Source: Sneathiellales bacterium (GTDB lineage Bacteria; Pseudomonadota; Alphaproteobacteria; Sneathiellales; Sneathiellaceae). From it: a stretch of DNA of 33,660 nucleotides. Under the pieces are notes generated by a model, which was not told where the DNA came from, ran no database searches, and worked only from the letters and a program-made list of their open reading frames with translations. The DNA lies in the NCBI GenBank assembly GCA_022360775.1, contig JAKSCD010000111.1, positions 1 through 33,660 of the forward strand, given 5' to 3'. Below, piece after piece: positions 16,351 to 24,859 of this stretch; positions within the stretch are counted from its first letter, which is position 1, and the number at the start of each line of letters is the position of its first letter. Both the position numbers and the translations under genes were made by a program.

Positions 16351-17339
16351 TTCTGGACTGGCTTTTACTGGGCAATTTTTATGTCAGTCTAACGGCGATA
16401 ATTTTGGCCATGATCATCGATGCATCCATTGGCTGGCCTAAAAGACTGTTCCGCATTCTCTCTCATCCGGTCGTCTGGATCGGCTGGATAATCTCTGCCC
16501 TGGAAAGAAACCTGAACAGGCCTGAATACTCAAATTCAAAAAGAAAACTCCTGGGGTTTTTCACCACTTTGATCCTGTGTAGCATCACTCTCGTCATTGC
16601 TGGCCTTCTTTTTTATTTCTTCTCTTTGCTGCCTTTGTCCTTTTTACTTTTTGCTCTTGCGACCTGGCCAATGCTGGCCATTCGCTCTCTTTATGATCAC
16701 ATCCATCAGATTGAAGTCCCGCTTCGATCAGGAGATATTAAACAAGCCCGGAAATTTGTCGGCTATATTGTAAGTCGTGATCCAAAGGAAATGGATGAAG
16801 CTGCGATTGCCCGTGCCTCTTTGGAAAGCCTTTCTGAAAACACTTCAGATGGGGTAATTGCCCCTTTATTCTGGGCTACTCTACTGGGGCTGCCAGGATT
16901 ATATCTGTATAAAGCCGTCAACACCCTTGATTCCATGATCGGCTATAAAAACGAGAAATACCGGTATTTCGGATGGGCTTCAGCCCGGCTGGATGATTTT
17001 CTTAACCTGATACCCGCACGCCTTACAGCCCTGTTTATGGCAATTGTCTCTGCTGCTTTTTTCAAAACCATGACAACCACACTTATGGACGCTGGAAAAC
17101 ACCGTTCCCCCAATGCAGGATGGCCAGAAGCTGCTATGGCATCGGCACTTGATATTCGCCTTTCCGGTCCCAGAAGTTATGAGGGGGAAATGACAAATGA
17201 TCCCTGGGTAAATGAAGGAGCGCCGGATCCCGATCGCAACAGTTTCTCAAAAGCCCTTCACCTTTACAAAAAAACGATCTGGCTTTCCGGTATTCTGCTT
17301 GTTTTTCTCTTGGTTCTTCTTCAGTTTGGGACGGTCTGA
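16347..17339 (+). CDS. cbiB: Adenosylcobinamide-phosphate synthase CbiB (CobD of P. denitrificans)
   Basis: This is the membrane enzyme that attaches (R)-1-amino-2-propanol phosphate to adenosylcobyric acid. It has 330 residues with hydrophobic helices at both ends and in the middle. Family segments include DASIGWPKR, HPVVWIGW, AIARASLESLSENTSDG with the conserved SENTSDGVIAPLFW block, NTLDSMIGYKNEKYRYFGWA, and HRSPNAGWPEAAMA near the C-terminus. Translation starts at GTG inside the cobQ stop (GTGA), and the stop shares a base with the next ATG (TGATG), placing it in the middle of a tightly coupled operon. Confidence 0.96.
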   Translation: MILDWLLLGNFYVSLTAIILAMIIDASIGWPKRLFRILSHPVVWIGWIISALERNLNRPEYSNSKRKLLGFFTTLILCSITLVIAGLLFYFFSLLPLSFLLFALATWPMLAIRSLYDHIHQIEVPLRSGDIKQARKFVGYIVSRDPKEMDEAAIARASLESLSENTSDGVIAPLFWATLLGLPGLYLYKAVNTLDSMIGYKNEKYRYFGWASARLDDFLNLIPARLTALFMAIVSAAFFKTMTTTLMDAGKHRSPNAGWPEAAMASALDIRLSGPRSYEGEMTNDPWVNEGAPDPDRNSFSKALHLYKKTIWLSGILLVFLLVLLQFGTV

Positions 17340-18325
17340 TGGTTGATCATGGTGGCAATCTGGATCAGGCAATCCGTCAATTTGGGGGCCGATATGAGGA
17401 CTGGCTGGATCTCTCCACCGGGATTAATCCTGTTCCCTACCCAATACCAAATATCTCATCCCGCGCCTGGACGGCGTTGCCAACGACATCAGAAAAAAGT
17501 CTCTTACATTCGGCCGTAAAACAGTCTTGGCATTGCAGTGGTGATGTTCTTTCCCTGACCGGCGCCCAGGCTGCCATTCAGCTGCTACCACAATTTGCTG
17601 AGCAAAAGGGGCTCTCCAATAGAAAGGTTACGATACTGGGGCCGACCTATAATGAATATGCCAATAGTTTTAAGCAGCAGGGGTGGCAGTTTGAGGAAAG
17701 TCAGATATTTGAGAAGCTTGCCGGTTCAACTGTTGCCATCCTTGTGAACCCGAACAATCCCGATGGAAAAACCTATGGAGAGGATGCCCTTCTTGACCTT
17801 CTGGAAACGGTTGATTTACTGATCATAGATGAGAGCTTTGTGGATAGCATGCCAGAGCTTTCCCTTTGCTCACAAAGTCACCGTGATAACCTGATTATCC
17901 TGAGATCTTTCGGAAAATTCTATGGCCTGGCGGGTTTGCGTCTCGGCTTTGTTATCGGTTCCGCAGAGAATATTCATATTTTTGAAAAGTTGGCGGGCCC
18001 CTGGCCAGTTTCAGGGGTGGCGCTTGCGATTGGCGCAAAAGCAATCAGGGACCACAAATGGAGTGAAGTAACACGCAATCGGCTTCAAAAGGAGACACAA
18101 AGACTGGATCAGCATTTTTTGTCCGCTCGCTGCGCACTTGTAGGCGGAACCCCTTTATTCCGTCTTTACAGTCATGAAGAAGCCTTGGATCTTCAAATCC
18201 ATCTGGCAAAAGACCGGATCTGGTCCAGAATTTTTCCCTATTCAGAAAACTGGATCAGGCTGGGTCTCCCGGGAACTGAAAAAGACTGGTCGCGGCTGGA
18301 AAAATCCCTTGCAAGCTACGTTTGA
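17339..18325 (+). CDS. cobD: Threonine-phosphate decarboxylase CobD (CobC of P. denitrificans)
   Basis: This PLP-dependent fold-type I enzyme decarboxylates L-threonine O-3-phosphate to aminopropanol phosphate, the partner used by CbiB just upstream. The N-terminal HGGN (residues 4-7) and the DLSTGINPVPYP segment are typical. The cofactor region includes NPNNPDG, IIDESFVD, and SFGKFYGLAGLRLGF with Lys193 as the Schiff-base lysine. It has 328 residues. It is the last gene of the rightward arm. Its stop lies one base from the stop of the convergent cobO, with no visible terminator between. Confidence 0.94.
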   Translation: MVDHGGNLDQAIRQFGGRYEDWLDLSTGINPVPYPIPNISSRAWTALPTTSEKSLLHSAVKQSWHCSGDVLSLTGAQAAIQLLPQFAEQKGLSNRKVTILGPTYNEYANSFKQQGWQFEESQIFEKLAGSTVAILVNPNNPDGKTYGEDALLDLLETVDLLIIDESFVDSMPELSLCSQSHRDNLIILRSFGKFYGLAGLRLGFVIGSAENIHIFEKLAGPWPVSGVALAIGAKAIRDHKWSEVTRNRLQKETQRLDQHFLSARCALVGGTPLFRLYSHEEALDLQIHLAKDRIWSRIFPYSENWIRLGLPGTEKDWSRLEKSLASYV

Positions 18326-18326
18326 A

Positions 18327-18953
18327 TTAGAACTCCACTCCCTGCTGCGCTTTGATGCCTGAACGAAACGGATGCTTCACCTGCCCCATTTCTGTGACCA
18401 GATCGGCAATTTCAATCAATTTTTCATTGGCATGACGACCGGTCAAAACCACATGCGTCATATAGGGTTTTTCGGTTTGCAGAAATTCCACAACATCGTC
18501 AATGTTGATATAACCGTATTTCAGGGCAATATTCACTTCATCCAGCAAAACCATCTGAATTTCCGGATCAAGAATAAGATCTTTCGCCTTTTCCCAGGCT
18601 TTGGTTGCTGCGGCAATATCCCGTTCTTTATCCTGTGTCTCCCAGGTAAAACCTTCACCCATCGCATAAAAGCTGCATTTATCTGAAAAAGCTGTTTCGA
18701 GTAACGTTCTCTCCCCGGTTGACCAGGCTCCTTTGATAAACTGGATGACACCGCATGGCATGTCATGGGCAATCGCCCTGAAAATCATCCCAAAGGCAGA
18801 TGAAGACTTCCCTTTTCCGTTACCGGTCAGAACAATGATCAGCCCTTTTTCTTCAGTCTTTTCTTCCATGATCCGATCACGGACTTCCTTTTTCTTCTGC
18901 ATTTTGCGAGTGTGACGGGCATTTTCTGCAGTCGCTTTTGACGTGTCGGTCAT
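18327..18953 (-). CDS. cobO: Cob(I)yrinic acid a,c-diamide adenosyltransferase CobO
   Basis: CobO transfers the adenosyl group from ATP to the reduced corrin cobalt, forming the Co-C bond. It has 208 residues. A basic and glutamate-rich N-terminal extension precedes VLTGNGKGKSSSAFG (41-55), the CobA/CobO P-loop. GVIQFIKGAW, LLDEVNIALKYGYI and VVLTGRHANEKLIE follow. The C-terminal KHPFRSGIKAQQGVEF is the usual family ending. It starts directly after the cobB stop (TAAATG) and is the last gene of the long leftward arm. Confidence 0.96.
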   Translation of the reverse strand: MTDTSKATAENARHTRKMQKKKEVRDRIMEEKTEEKGLIIVLTGNGKGKSSSAFGMIFRAIAHDMPCGVIQFIKGAWSTGERTLLETAFSDKCSFYAMGEGFTWETQDKERDIAAATKAWEKAKDLILDPEIQMVLLDEVNIALKYGYINIDDVVEFLQTEKPYMTHVVLTGRHANEKLIEIADLVTEMGQVKHPFRSGIKAQQGVEF

Positions 18954-20279
18954 TTAACTGTCCTTTGGTTTTATGGAAGAAATCAAATGAAAGAAGGTTC
19001 CGCTCGCTTTTCCCAAGACAGACCCTGTTTCCGGAAGAAGGGTATTATTCGCGTCAATGACGTCTGCCAACGGTTCGTCCGGCTGATCCAGAATTGTTGA
19101 ATAATGAAACTCGTGTCCTTTAAGGGATGCCCCTTCAGCGAAGCCTGGGGAGGGTTTGAGCAATCTGGCCTGACGATAGCCCAGGTGCATCTTACGGTTG
19201 GCATAAGACGTCACCAATCCCAGCAATCCGGCCATTTGATGGGTATTTCCATCCTTGTCTACCAGCGCTTTTCCCATAGCCATATAGCCCCCGCATTCGC
19301 CGTGAACCGGATTCTGTTCCGCAAAGGCCCTGATCCGGGATTTAAAATTATCTGCCGCCGCGAGCTTGCCTGCATGCAATTCAGGATATCCCCCAGGAAG
19401 CCAGCAGATATCTGCATTTCTATCTGGTCCTTCATCCGCCAGAGGGGAAAAAGGTAAAATCTCAGCACCCGCATTGACCCACTGCTGCAGAATATGCGGA
19501 TAGACAAAGGAAAAGGCCTCATCCCGAGCCAGCGCAATACGCTGCCCGGGCGGAATTATTCCAGCGTCTTCCTGAATGGAAACAGGCGTGGGTTTGCCTT
19601 TTGCACATTGCTGAATTCCATCAATATTCAGATGCTGCTCAACGAAATCCGCCATGTCATTAAGAATGCGGTCCAGATTCTGCTGTTCCTGTGCCTGGAC
19701 GAGCCCGAGATGCCGCTCCGGCATTTCTATACCCGGGTTTCTGGGTAAAACACCAAGCACGTTGATCCCCATCTGCTCCATACCAACCCGCGCGAGGCGT
19801 TCATGGCGTTCACTGGCAACCTTGTTCAGAATGACACCTGCAAAGGGGAGATCGGGATCATAGGTTGCAAAACCCTTCGCTGTAGCGGCTGCCGATTGCG
19901 CCTGCCCGGAAACATCCAGAACAAGAACAACAGGCCAGCCGAAACGTTTGGCAATATCTGCGCTTGCCCCGTTTCCGCTTTCACCAATTTCAGAAACGCC
20001 GTCGAAAAGCCCCATAGAACCTTCTGCGAGGACCAGATCAGCATCATCCGCATGATGGCAAAGATAATTGAGAACGCCTTCCGACATCGCCCAGCTATCA
20101 AGATTGATACCCGACCTTCCGGTCGCTTTTTCATGAAAAGCAGGATCAATATAATCCGGCCCTGACTTGAAAGGCTGAACTTTAAGTCCTTTTCGGCTTA
20201 AGGATCTCGCAAGCCCCAACATGACAGTTGTCTTGCCGGTCCCAGAAGCCGGTGCCGTAATAAAAACACCTTTTGTCAT
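18954..20279 (-). CDS. cobB: Cobyrinate a,c-diamide synthase CobB
   Basis: CobB amidates the a and c side chains of hydrogenobyrinic acid using glutamine and ATP; in the aerobic route this precedes cobalt insertion by CobN-CobS-CobT. It has 441 residues. The P-loop APASGTGKTT (9-18) is followed by FKSGPDYIDPAFH, LAEGSMGLFDG and ILNKV. The amidotransferase part has WLPGGYPELHAGKL and HGECGGYMAMG with the nucleophile Cys329, then GHEFHYS. The start shares a base with the cobM stop (TGATG), and it is followed without a gap by cobO. Confidence 0.97.
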   Translation of the reverse strand: MTKGVFITAPASGTGKTTVMLGLARSLSRKGLKVQPFKSGPDYIDPAFHEKATGRSGINLDSWAMSEGVLNYLCHHADDADLVLAEGSMGLFDGVSEIGESGNGASADIAKRFGWPVVLVLDVSGQAQSAAATAKGFATYDPDLPFAGVILNKVASERHERLARVGMEQMGINVLGVLPRNPGIEMPERHLGLVQAQEQQNLDRILNDMADFVEQHLNIDGIQQCAKGKPTPVSIQEDAGIIPPGQRIALARDEAFSFVYPHILQQWVNAGAEILPFSPLADEGPDRNADICWLPGGYPELHAGKLAAADNFKSRIRAFAEQNPVHGECGGYMAMGKALVDKDGNTHQMAGLLGLVTSYANRKMHLGYRQARLLKPSPGFAEGASLKGHEFHYSTILDQPDEPLADVIDANNTLLPETGSVLGKASGTFFHLISSIKPKDS

Positions 20280-21076
20280 CAGTTTTTCTCAATCTCTGCG
20301 GTTTCGGGAAATCGGGGAGAAGTTCCCCTTGGTCTGAAACGCCGGTCATAGTCATCTGCATAAAGACGACTATTTTCAAACCCTTCTTGCGCAAGACTAG
20401 GTCCTACAAGGATCAGGGCTGTCCGTCCTTTTTCTTCCCCCACAACATCAATAATGGTGGCGAGAGTACCCGTTTCTATCCGCTGATCTGGCCAGCTTGC
20501 CCGCCAGACAATAGCAACCGGACAGTCCTTGCCATAGAAGGGCATTAATCTCGAGGTGACCTCTTCCAGCATATGAACAGAGAGATGAATGGCGAGGGTA
20601 GCCCCGGTTTTGCCAAAGGCCTCCAGTGTTTCTTTTTCGGGCATAGCACTGGCACGGCCAGAGGTTCGTGTGAGCACAACCGACTGAGCAATCCCGGGGA
20701 GCGTCAACTCAATTCCAAGGGCAGCAGAAGCTGCTGAAAATGACGGCACCCCTGGTGTAATTTCATAAGGGATATTCTCTTCACGCAACCGCCGGAGCTG
20801 CTCTCCCATCGCTGACCATACTGTCAGATCACCGGAGTGAAGACGAGCCACATCCTGTCCCTTCTGATGCGCAGACTTGATCTCTTCGATGATGTCATCA
20901 AGTGACATCGGCGCTGTATTAATGATTTTCGCGTTCTTGGGGCAAAATTGCAAAATTTCTTCCGGAATGAGAGACCCCGCATAAAGGCAAACAGGGGAGC
21001 TTGAGATCAGCTTCTGCCCACGCAAAGTCAGTAAATCCGCAGCACCAGGACCCGCACCAATAAAGTGGACAGTCAT
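20279..21076 (-). CDS. cobM: Precorrin-4 C11-methyltransferase CobM
   Basis: CobM adds a SAM-derived methyl group to C-11 of precorrin-4, giving precorrin-5. It has 265 residues of the tetrapyrrole methylase fold. [19 protein letters not shown] at the N-terminus is the glycine-rich loop. [25 protein letters not shown], and a segment around [17 protein letters not shown] complete the family signature, and [14 protein letters not shown] follows. It lies between cobE and cobB, overlapping both by one base (TAATG and TGATG). Confidence 0.97.
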   Translation of the reverse strand: MTVHFIGAGPGAADLLTLRGQKLISSSPVCLYAGSLIPEEILQFCPKNAKIINTAPMSLDDIIEEIKSAHQKGQDVARLHSGDLTVWSAMGEQLRRLREENIPYEITPGVPSFSAASAALGIELTLPGIAQSVVLTRTSGRASAMPEKETLEAFGKTGATLAIHLSVHMLEEVTSRLMPFYGKDCPVAIVWRASWPDQRIETGTLATIIDVVGEEKGRTALILVGPSLAQEGFENSRLYADDYDRRFRPRGTSPRFPETAEIEKN

Positions 21077-21459
21077 TAATAGTCTCCCTGAGTAGCAGAA
21101 AAGTGAGCGACCGCAGCTGTTGCCAATCCATCAACAGAAACCTGACGTCCCCGATAAAGCTGCCCAAACGGTTCCTGGGCTGCGATTGCCACAGCTTCCG
21201 CGACAGAGCCCACACTAAATTTTTGTTCAATCAATTCCGATCGGGTATCCGTTTCAATGCCGTGCAGATTTTCCTTTTCCAGCAGGATAACCGGTATCCC
21301 CAGAAGCCGCGAAAACTCACTAAAGGCAGGGTGCATCGCTTTTTCGCCGAGTATTGAAATAGCGGAGACCGGTAAATCCTCGGAAACCTTGAGAAAAGCG
21401 TTTTGCAAAGATTCAATCGTTGCCGATTGTCTTAAACCGAAACCTACAATAAAGGTCAT
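21076..21459 (-). CDS. cobE: Cobalamin biosynthesis protein CobE (CbiG C-terminal domain)
   Basis: This 127-residue protein corresponds to the C-terminal domain of CbiG and to P. denitrificans CobE, which is needed for B12 synthesis but has no fully settled reaction. It starts [20 protein letters not shown] and continues with [21 protein letters not shown] and [10 protein letters not shown], as in the family. The ATG at 21459 overlaps the cobL stop (ATGA), which is why it is preferred over a longer in-frame start at 21501 inside cobL. It lies between cobL and cobM. Confidence 0.88.
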   Translation of the reverse strand: MTFIVGFGLRQSATIESLQNAFLKVSEDLPVSAISILGEKAMHPAFSEFSRLLGIPVILLEKENLHGIETDTRSELIEQKFSVGSVAEAVAIAAQEPFGQLYRGRQVSVDGLATAAVAHFSATQGDY

Positions 21460-22643
21460 TTTGTCACCACCCATTGCGTAACAGGATTTGCACTCTGCCA
21501 TCCTCTTTTCGGACCCAGAGGTTTCGTTTTGGCAATATCGATACGCATCAATTCCCCGCCTTTTTCCAAGGACCAGTGCTGCAACAAGGACTCACTTTCC
21601 AAGGTCACAGCATTCACAACCAAACGGCAATGTTTCGGCATCTTTACCCAGACCGCCTTCAAAAGATCCTCAGACAATCCTCCGCCGATAAAGACGGCAT
21701 CAGGTTCAGGAAGATTCGAAAGAACAGCTTCTGTCTTTCCTTCCACAACAGTTAATCTGGAGGAAACCCCGAATTTTTCCGCATTGGCGATAATGTGGTC
21801 GATGCGGGACTTATCTTTCTCAACCGCAATCGACTTTGTCGAAGAGGTTGAAAGCAGCCATTCTATACCAATCGTTCCTGTGCCCGCCCCAAGGTCCCAT
21901 ATAGTTTCTCCTTTTCTTGGGGAGAGACTGGATAACGTAATAGCTCGGACAGCTCGTTTCGTCATCTGTCCGTCCGTTACAAACATGTCATCAGGCAAAC
22001 CACTGCATTGCTGCATCCCTTTCGGACCGACAAGGGAAAGCGCTAAAGTCACAGGATATACGATAGAGGCAGTTTCAAGTTCTGACGCAGCAAGCTTCTC
22101 AACCTTTTCATAAGCCCCTCCCAGAGACTGCAGAACATAGAAACTACTCTCACCAAAAGCCTCTGCAGTAAGATAGGCAGCAATCTGCAGGATCTGCGCC
22201 TTGTCCCGCACAAGAAGAATGAGCTTCTCCCCATTCGAGAGTTCGGGAAAAATTTTCTCCTGCGGGGCAGCATGCAGTGCAAGGCAAACAGTTTCTTCCA
22301 GTTTCCATCCAAGCTTACCGGCGACGAGAGAAAAGCTCGAGGGAGAGGGATGGCAAACCCATTCCTCAGGGGACAAGTGTTTTGCAAGTGTTCCCCCAAC
22401 CCCGTGCCAGAAGGGATTACCGGAGGCAAGCACAGCTACTTTTTGTCCCTTATTCTGCAGAACTTCCTGAACGGAAAAAGGAACCGGCCAGGCTTTATCT
22501 TTTTCACCGACATCGTCAAGCTCCAGTTGGCGCGGTGATCCAAAAACAATATCGGCATTTTCAAGAGCCTGCTTGCTTGCGTCTGAAAGTCCTTCAAGGC
22601 TATCTTCGCCCATACCAATGATATGAAGCCAGGGATCAGGCAT
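21456..22643 (-). CDS. cobL: Precorrin-6B C5,15-methyltransferase (decarboxylating) CobL
   Basis: CobL methylates C-5 and C-15 of precorrin-6B and decarboxylates the C-12 acetate, yielding precorrin-8. It has 395 residues and is a fusion: the N-terminal half is CbiE-like (HIIGMGEDSLEGLSDASK, VLASGNPFWHGVGGTL), and the C-terminal half is CbiT-like with the SAM motif IWDLGAGTGTIGIEWL (near 265). Its ATG (22643-22641) overlaps, on the opposite strand, the ATG of cobK in the same CATG. AAGGAC about 7 bases upstream, within cobK, is the likely ribosome binding site. Its promoter or transcript must therefore cross cobK. Confidence 0.96.
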   Translation of the reverse strand: MPDPWLHIIGMGEDSLEGLSDASKQALENADIVFGSPRQLELDDVGEKDKAWPVPFSVQEVLQNKGQKVAVLASGNPFWHGVGGTLAKHLSPEEWVCHPSPSSFSLVAGKLGWKLEETVCLALHAAPQEKIFPELSNGEKLILLVRDKAQILQIAAYLTAEAFGESSFYVLQSLGGAYEKVEKLAASELETASIVYPVTLALSLVGPKGMQQCSGLPDDMFVTDGQMTKRAVRAITLSSLSPRKGETIWDLGAGTGTIGIEWLLSTSSTKSIAVEKDKSRIDHIIANAEKFGVSSRLTVVEGKTEAVLSNLPEPDAVFIGGGLSEDLLKAVWVKMPKHCRLVVNAVTLESESLLQHWSLEKGGELMRIDIAKTKPLGPKRGWQSANPVTQWVVTK

Positions 22644-23409
22644 GGGAAAAGTCCTTATTTTGGGCGGAACTACTGAAGCGAACAGATTTGCTGCCCTCGC
22701 TGCTGAACGCTTTGTTCCAGCACTTTATTCCTATGCCGGCCGCGTTAACACGCCGAAGCAACAACCTCTTCCGCTTCGCGTTGGCGGATTTGGTGGCGTG
22801 AAAGGCCTGACAGACTTTATCCTGCGCGAAGAAATCTGCGCCCTTATCGATGCAACCCACCCTTTCGCCGCTCAAATGAGCCGAAATGCCGTAGAAGCCT
22901 GCCAGCTTTCCGGCACTCCTCTTCTCGCCATAGAACGGCCGGCATGGAAGGAAATACCTACGGATAACTGGACGCATGTGCGGGATATGAAGCAAGCTGC
23001 CAATGCGCTTAGCGGCCTTAAGAAAAATGTCTTCCTCGCCATCGGGCGTCAGCAGATCGATTATTTTGTGAACCACCCGCAACATCGCTACCTGTTGCGC
23101 TTTGTGGACCAGCCGGAAACGGAAATTCCTTTTCCAGATTATAACCTGATCGTGGATCGCGGCCCTTTTGATTTGCAAGCCGACCTTGATCTTTTGCAGC
23201 GTTATGAAATCGATATTATCGTATCCAAGAACGCTGGCGGAACAGGAGCATTCACCAAAATCCAGGCGGCGCGCGAACTGGGCCTTTCCACCATCATGAT
23301 TGATCGCCCTTCTCTTCCGGGCAGAGAGGCGGTGCCTGATGAGGGAAAGGCCTTGAACTGGCTTCATTCAACCTGCCCCTCTCTTTTTCCCAGAAATCTT
23401 GGTGTATAG
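22642..23409 (+). CDS. cobK: Precorrin-6A reductase CobK
   Basis: CobK is the NADPH-dependent reductase that turns precorrin-6A into precorrin-6B, the substrate of CobL. It has 255 residues. The N-terminal VLILGGTTEANRFA, then LRVGGFGGVKGL, ALIDATHPFAAQMS, and near the end IIVSKNAGGTGAFTKIQAARELG are the family signatures. It lies on the plus strand within the leftward arm: its ATG overlaps the cobL ATG head to head, and its last 46 bases overlap the cobJ 3' end. There is no intergenic space, so its promoter must be inside cobL or further away. A CAGG sits just before the ATG. Confidence 0.95.
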   Translation: MGKVLILGGTTEANRFAALAAERFVPALYSYAGRVNTPKQQPLPLRVGGFGGVKGLTDFILREEICALIDATHPFAAQMSRNAVEACQLSGTPLLAIERPAWKEIPTDNWTHVRDMKQAANALSGLKKNVFLAIGRQQIDYFVNHPQHRYLLRFVDQPETEIPFPDYNLIVDRGPFDLQADLDLLQRYEIDIIVSKNAGGTGAFTKIQAARELGLSTIMIDRPSLPGREAVPDEGKALNWLHSTCPSLFPRNLGV

Positions 23410-24131
23410 ATAAAAGAAGTGCCGTCAATGCTGCGGGTCTGGCTTGATCCAACAATAACCATTGTTCTCATATCTGCCATTTCCGCTGTTGCTTCCCGAA
23501 CAGGAACAGTCGTCAACCTTTCTTCTTTTGTAGACACGGCGCGCGCAAAACTGATCAGCCGATCCTCACCTGCTCTTTCTCGTAAAATCTCTAGAATGCG
23601 TCCGAACTGATTTGGACGGGATTTAGAGCGCGGGTTGTAAAAGGCCATGGCGAAATCCGCTTCCAGAGCAAGTTCGACACGCCTTTCGATGACCGAGAAG
23701 GGCTTTAGATTATCAGAAAGATTAATTGCGCAGAAATCATGGCCGAGGGGTGCCCCTAACCGTGCAGAGGCAGCCAGCATTGCCGTAATACCGGGCAGGA
23801 CACTGATACCAATCTGTTTCCATTCCGGTTTTCCATACTCCAAAGCTTCAAAAACGGCGGAAGCCATAGCGAAAACACCGGGATCACCAGACGAAACCAC
23901 AACAACATGCGCACCTTTATGAGCAAGATCAAGCGCATGAGTGGCTCGTTCAACCTCCACCCGGTTGTCAGAAGCATGAAGCGTCAGGCCCGGCCGGATC
24001 TCCACTCGTCTGACATAAGTTTTATAGCCGACAATATCTGTCGCTTTTAGGAGCACGTCCTTTGCCTCTTGCGTCAGCAGGTTATCCTTTCCGGGGCCCA
24101 GCCCGACGATATTCAGGGACCCCCTATTCAT
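23364..24131 (-). CDS. cobJ: Precorrin-3B C17-methyltransferase CobJ
   Basis: CobJ methylates C-17 of precorrin-3B and contracts the ring to give precorrin-4. It has 255 residues. The N-terminal LNIVGLGPGKDNLLTQEAKD is the methylase loop. VVSSGDPGVFAMASAVFEAL, ISVLPGITAMLAASARLGAP, FAMAFYNPRSKSRPNQ and TMVIVGSSQTR complete the signature. The start overlaps the cobI stop (ATGA). Its 3' end overlaps the opposite-strand cobK by 46 bases. Confidence 0.97.
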   Translation of the reverse strand: MNRGSLNIVGLGPGKDNLLTQEAKDVLLKATDIVGYKTYVRRVEIRPGLTLHASDNRVEVERATHALDLAHKGAHVVVVSSGDPGVFAMASAVFEALEYGKPEWKQIGISVLPGITAMLAASARLGAPLGHDFCAINLSDNLKPFSVIERRVELALEADFAMAFYNPRSKSRPNQFGRILEILRERAGEDRLISFARAVSTKEERLTTVPVREATAEMADMRTMVIVGSSQTRSIDGTSFIYTPRFLGKREGQVE

Positions 24132-24859
24132 TGCGGCCGCCGCCCCCGGCCATGAACCAGAATAATAGTGAAATAGGGTGCAGTATCCTTTGCATAGGAA
24201 GAAAGAGGCATGATTTCCTCCTTGGCCATTGTCCCATAGCTCACAATCCAGGCATCTGAAAACCGATTGCTCTCTCGCAGAGCCTGTTTGATTTTGGGAA
24301 GATTTCGCCCCGTTTTCATAACGACAAAGGCGTCAGTATTTTGCATTTCAACAGTGAGCCGCTCCTCGGGCAATGTTCCCATCAGAACCGTCAAAATGTC
24401 TTCTCCCCAGGTCATGGGTATTCCTGTGGCCGTCCAGCAGCCCGACATTCCTGTGATGCCGGGAACGACTTCAATATCAACCTGCTCCTTCAAGCGTATA
24501 TAGAGATGCATGAAAGAGCCGTAGAAAAAAGGATCTCCTTCACACAGGACAATGATATCCTGTTCCTGTCTTTGGCATTGTTCCAACAGAAGCGCCGCTT
24601 TTTCTTTATAAAACTGCGCCAGGAGATCATTATACCCCTGATCCTTTACAGGTATTTCCGTTGTAACCGGGTATTCCATGGGAATTTCAGTAACATCAGG
24701 TGAAAGCATCCCCTCGACAATTTGCCGGGCTTGTCCTTTTCGTCCGGCTTTTCTGAAAAAGGCAATGATAGAGGCGTTGCGGATCAGCCGATCGGCGCGG
24801 ACACTCATCAGTTCGGGATCCCCGGGTCCCAGGCCAACACAAATAATCTTGGACATCAT
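24128..24859 (-). CDS. cobI: Precorrin-2 C20-methyltransferase CobI
   Basis: CobI adds the C-20 methyl group to precorrin-2, giving precorrin-3A. It has 243 residues. IICVGLGPGDPELMSVRADRL is the N-terminal loop region. VLCEGDPFFYGSFMHLYIRL and VEVVPGITGMSGCW follow. DAFVVMKTGRNLPKIKQAL is typical of this subfamily. Two ATG codons occur in tandem at the start, the first overlapping the cobH stop (ATGA). It is coupled with cobH upstream and cobJ downstream. Confidence 0.97.
   Translation of the reverse strand: MMSKIICVGLGPGDPELMSVRADRLIRNASIIAFFRKAGRKGQARQIVEGMLSPDVTEIPMEYPVTTEIPVKDQGYNDLLAQFYKEKAALLLEQCQRQEQDIIVLCEGDPFFYGSFMHLYIRLKEQVDIEVVPGITGMSGCWTATGIPMTWGEDILTVLMGTLPEERLTVEMQNTDAFVVMKTGRNLPKIKQALRESNRFSDAWIVSYGTMAKEEIMPLSSYAKDTAPYFTIILVHGRGRRPQ

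Noticed and set aside
21460-21501. 14-residue N-terminal extension of CobE inside cobL
   Set aside because: The ATG at 21459 overlaps the cobL stop as ATGA and begins the conserved protein; the extension is cysteine-rich read-through of cobL sequence.
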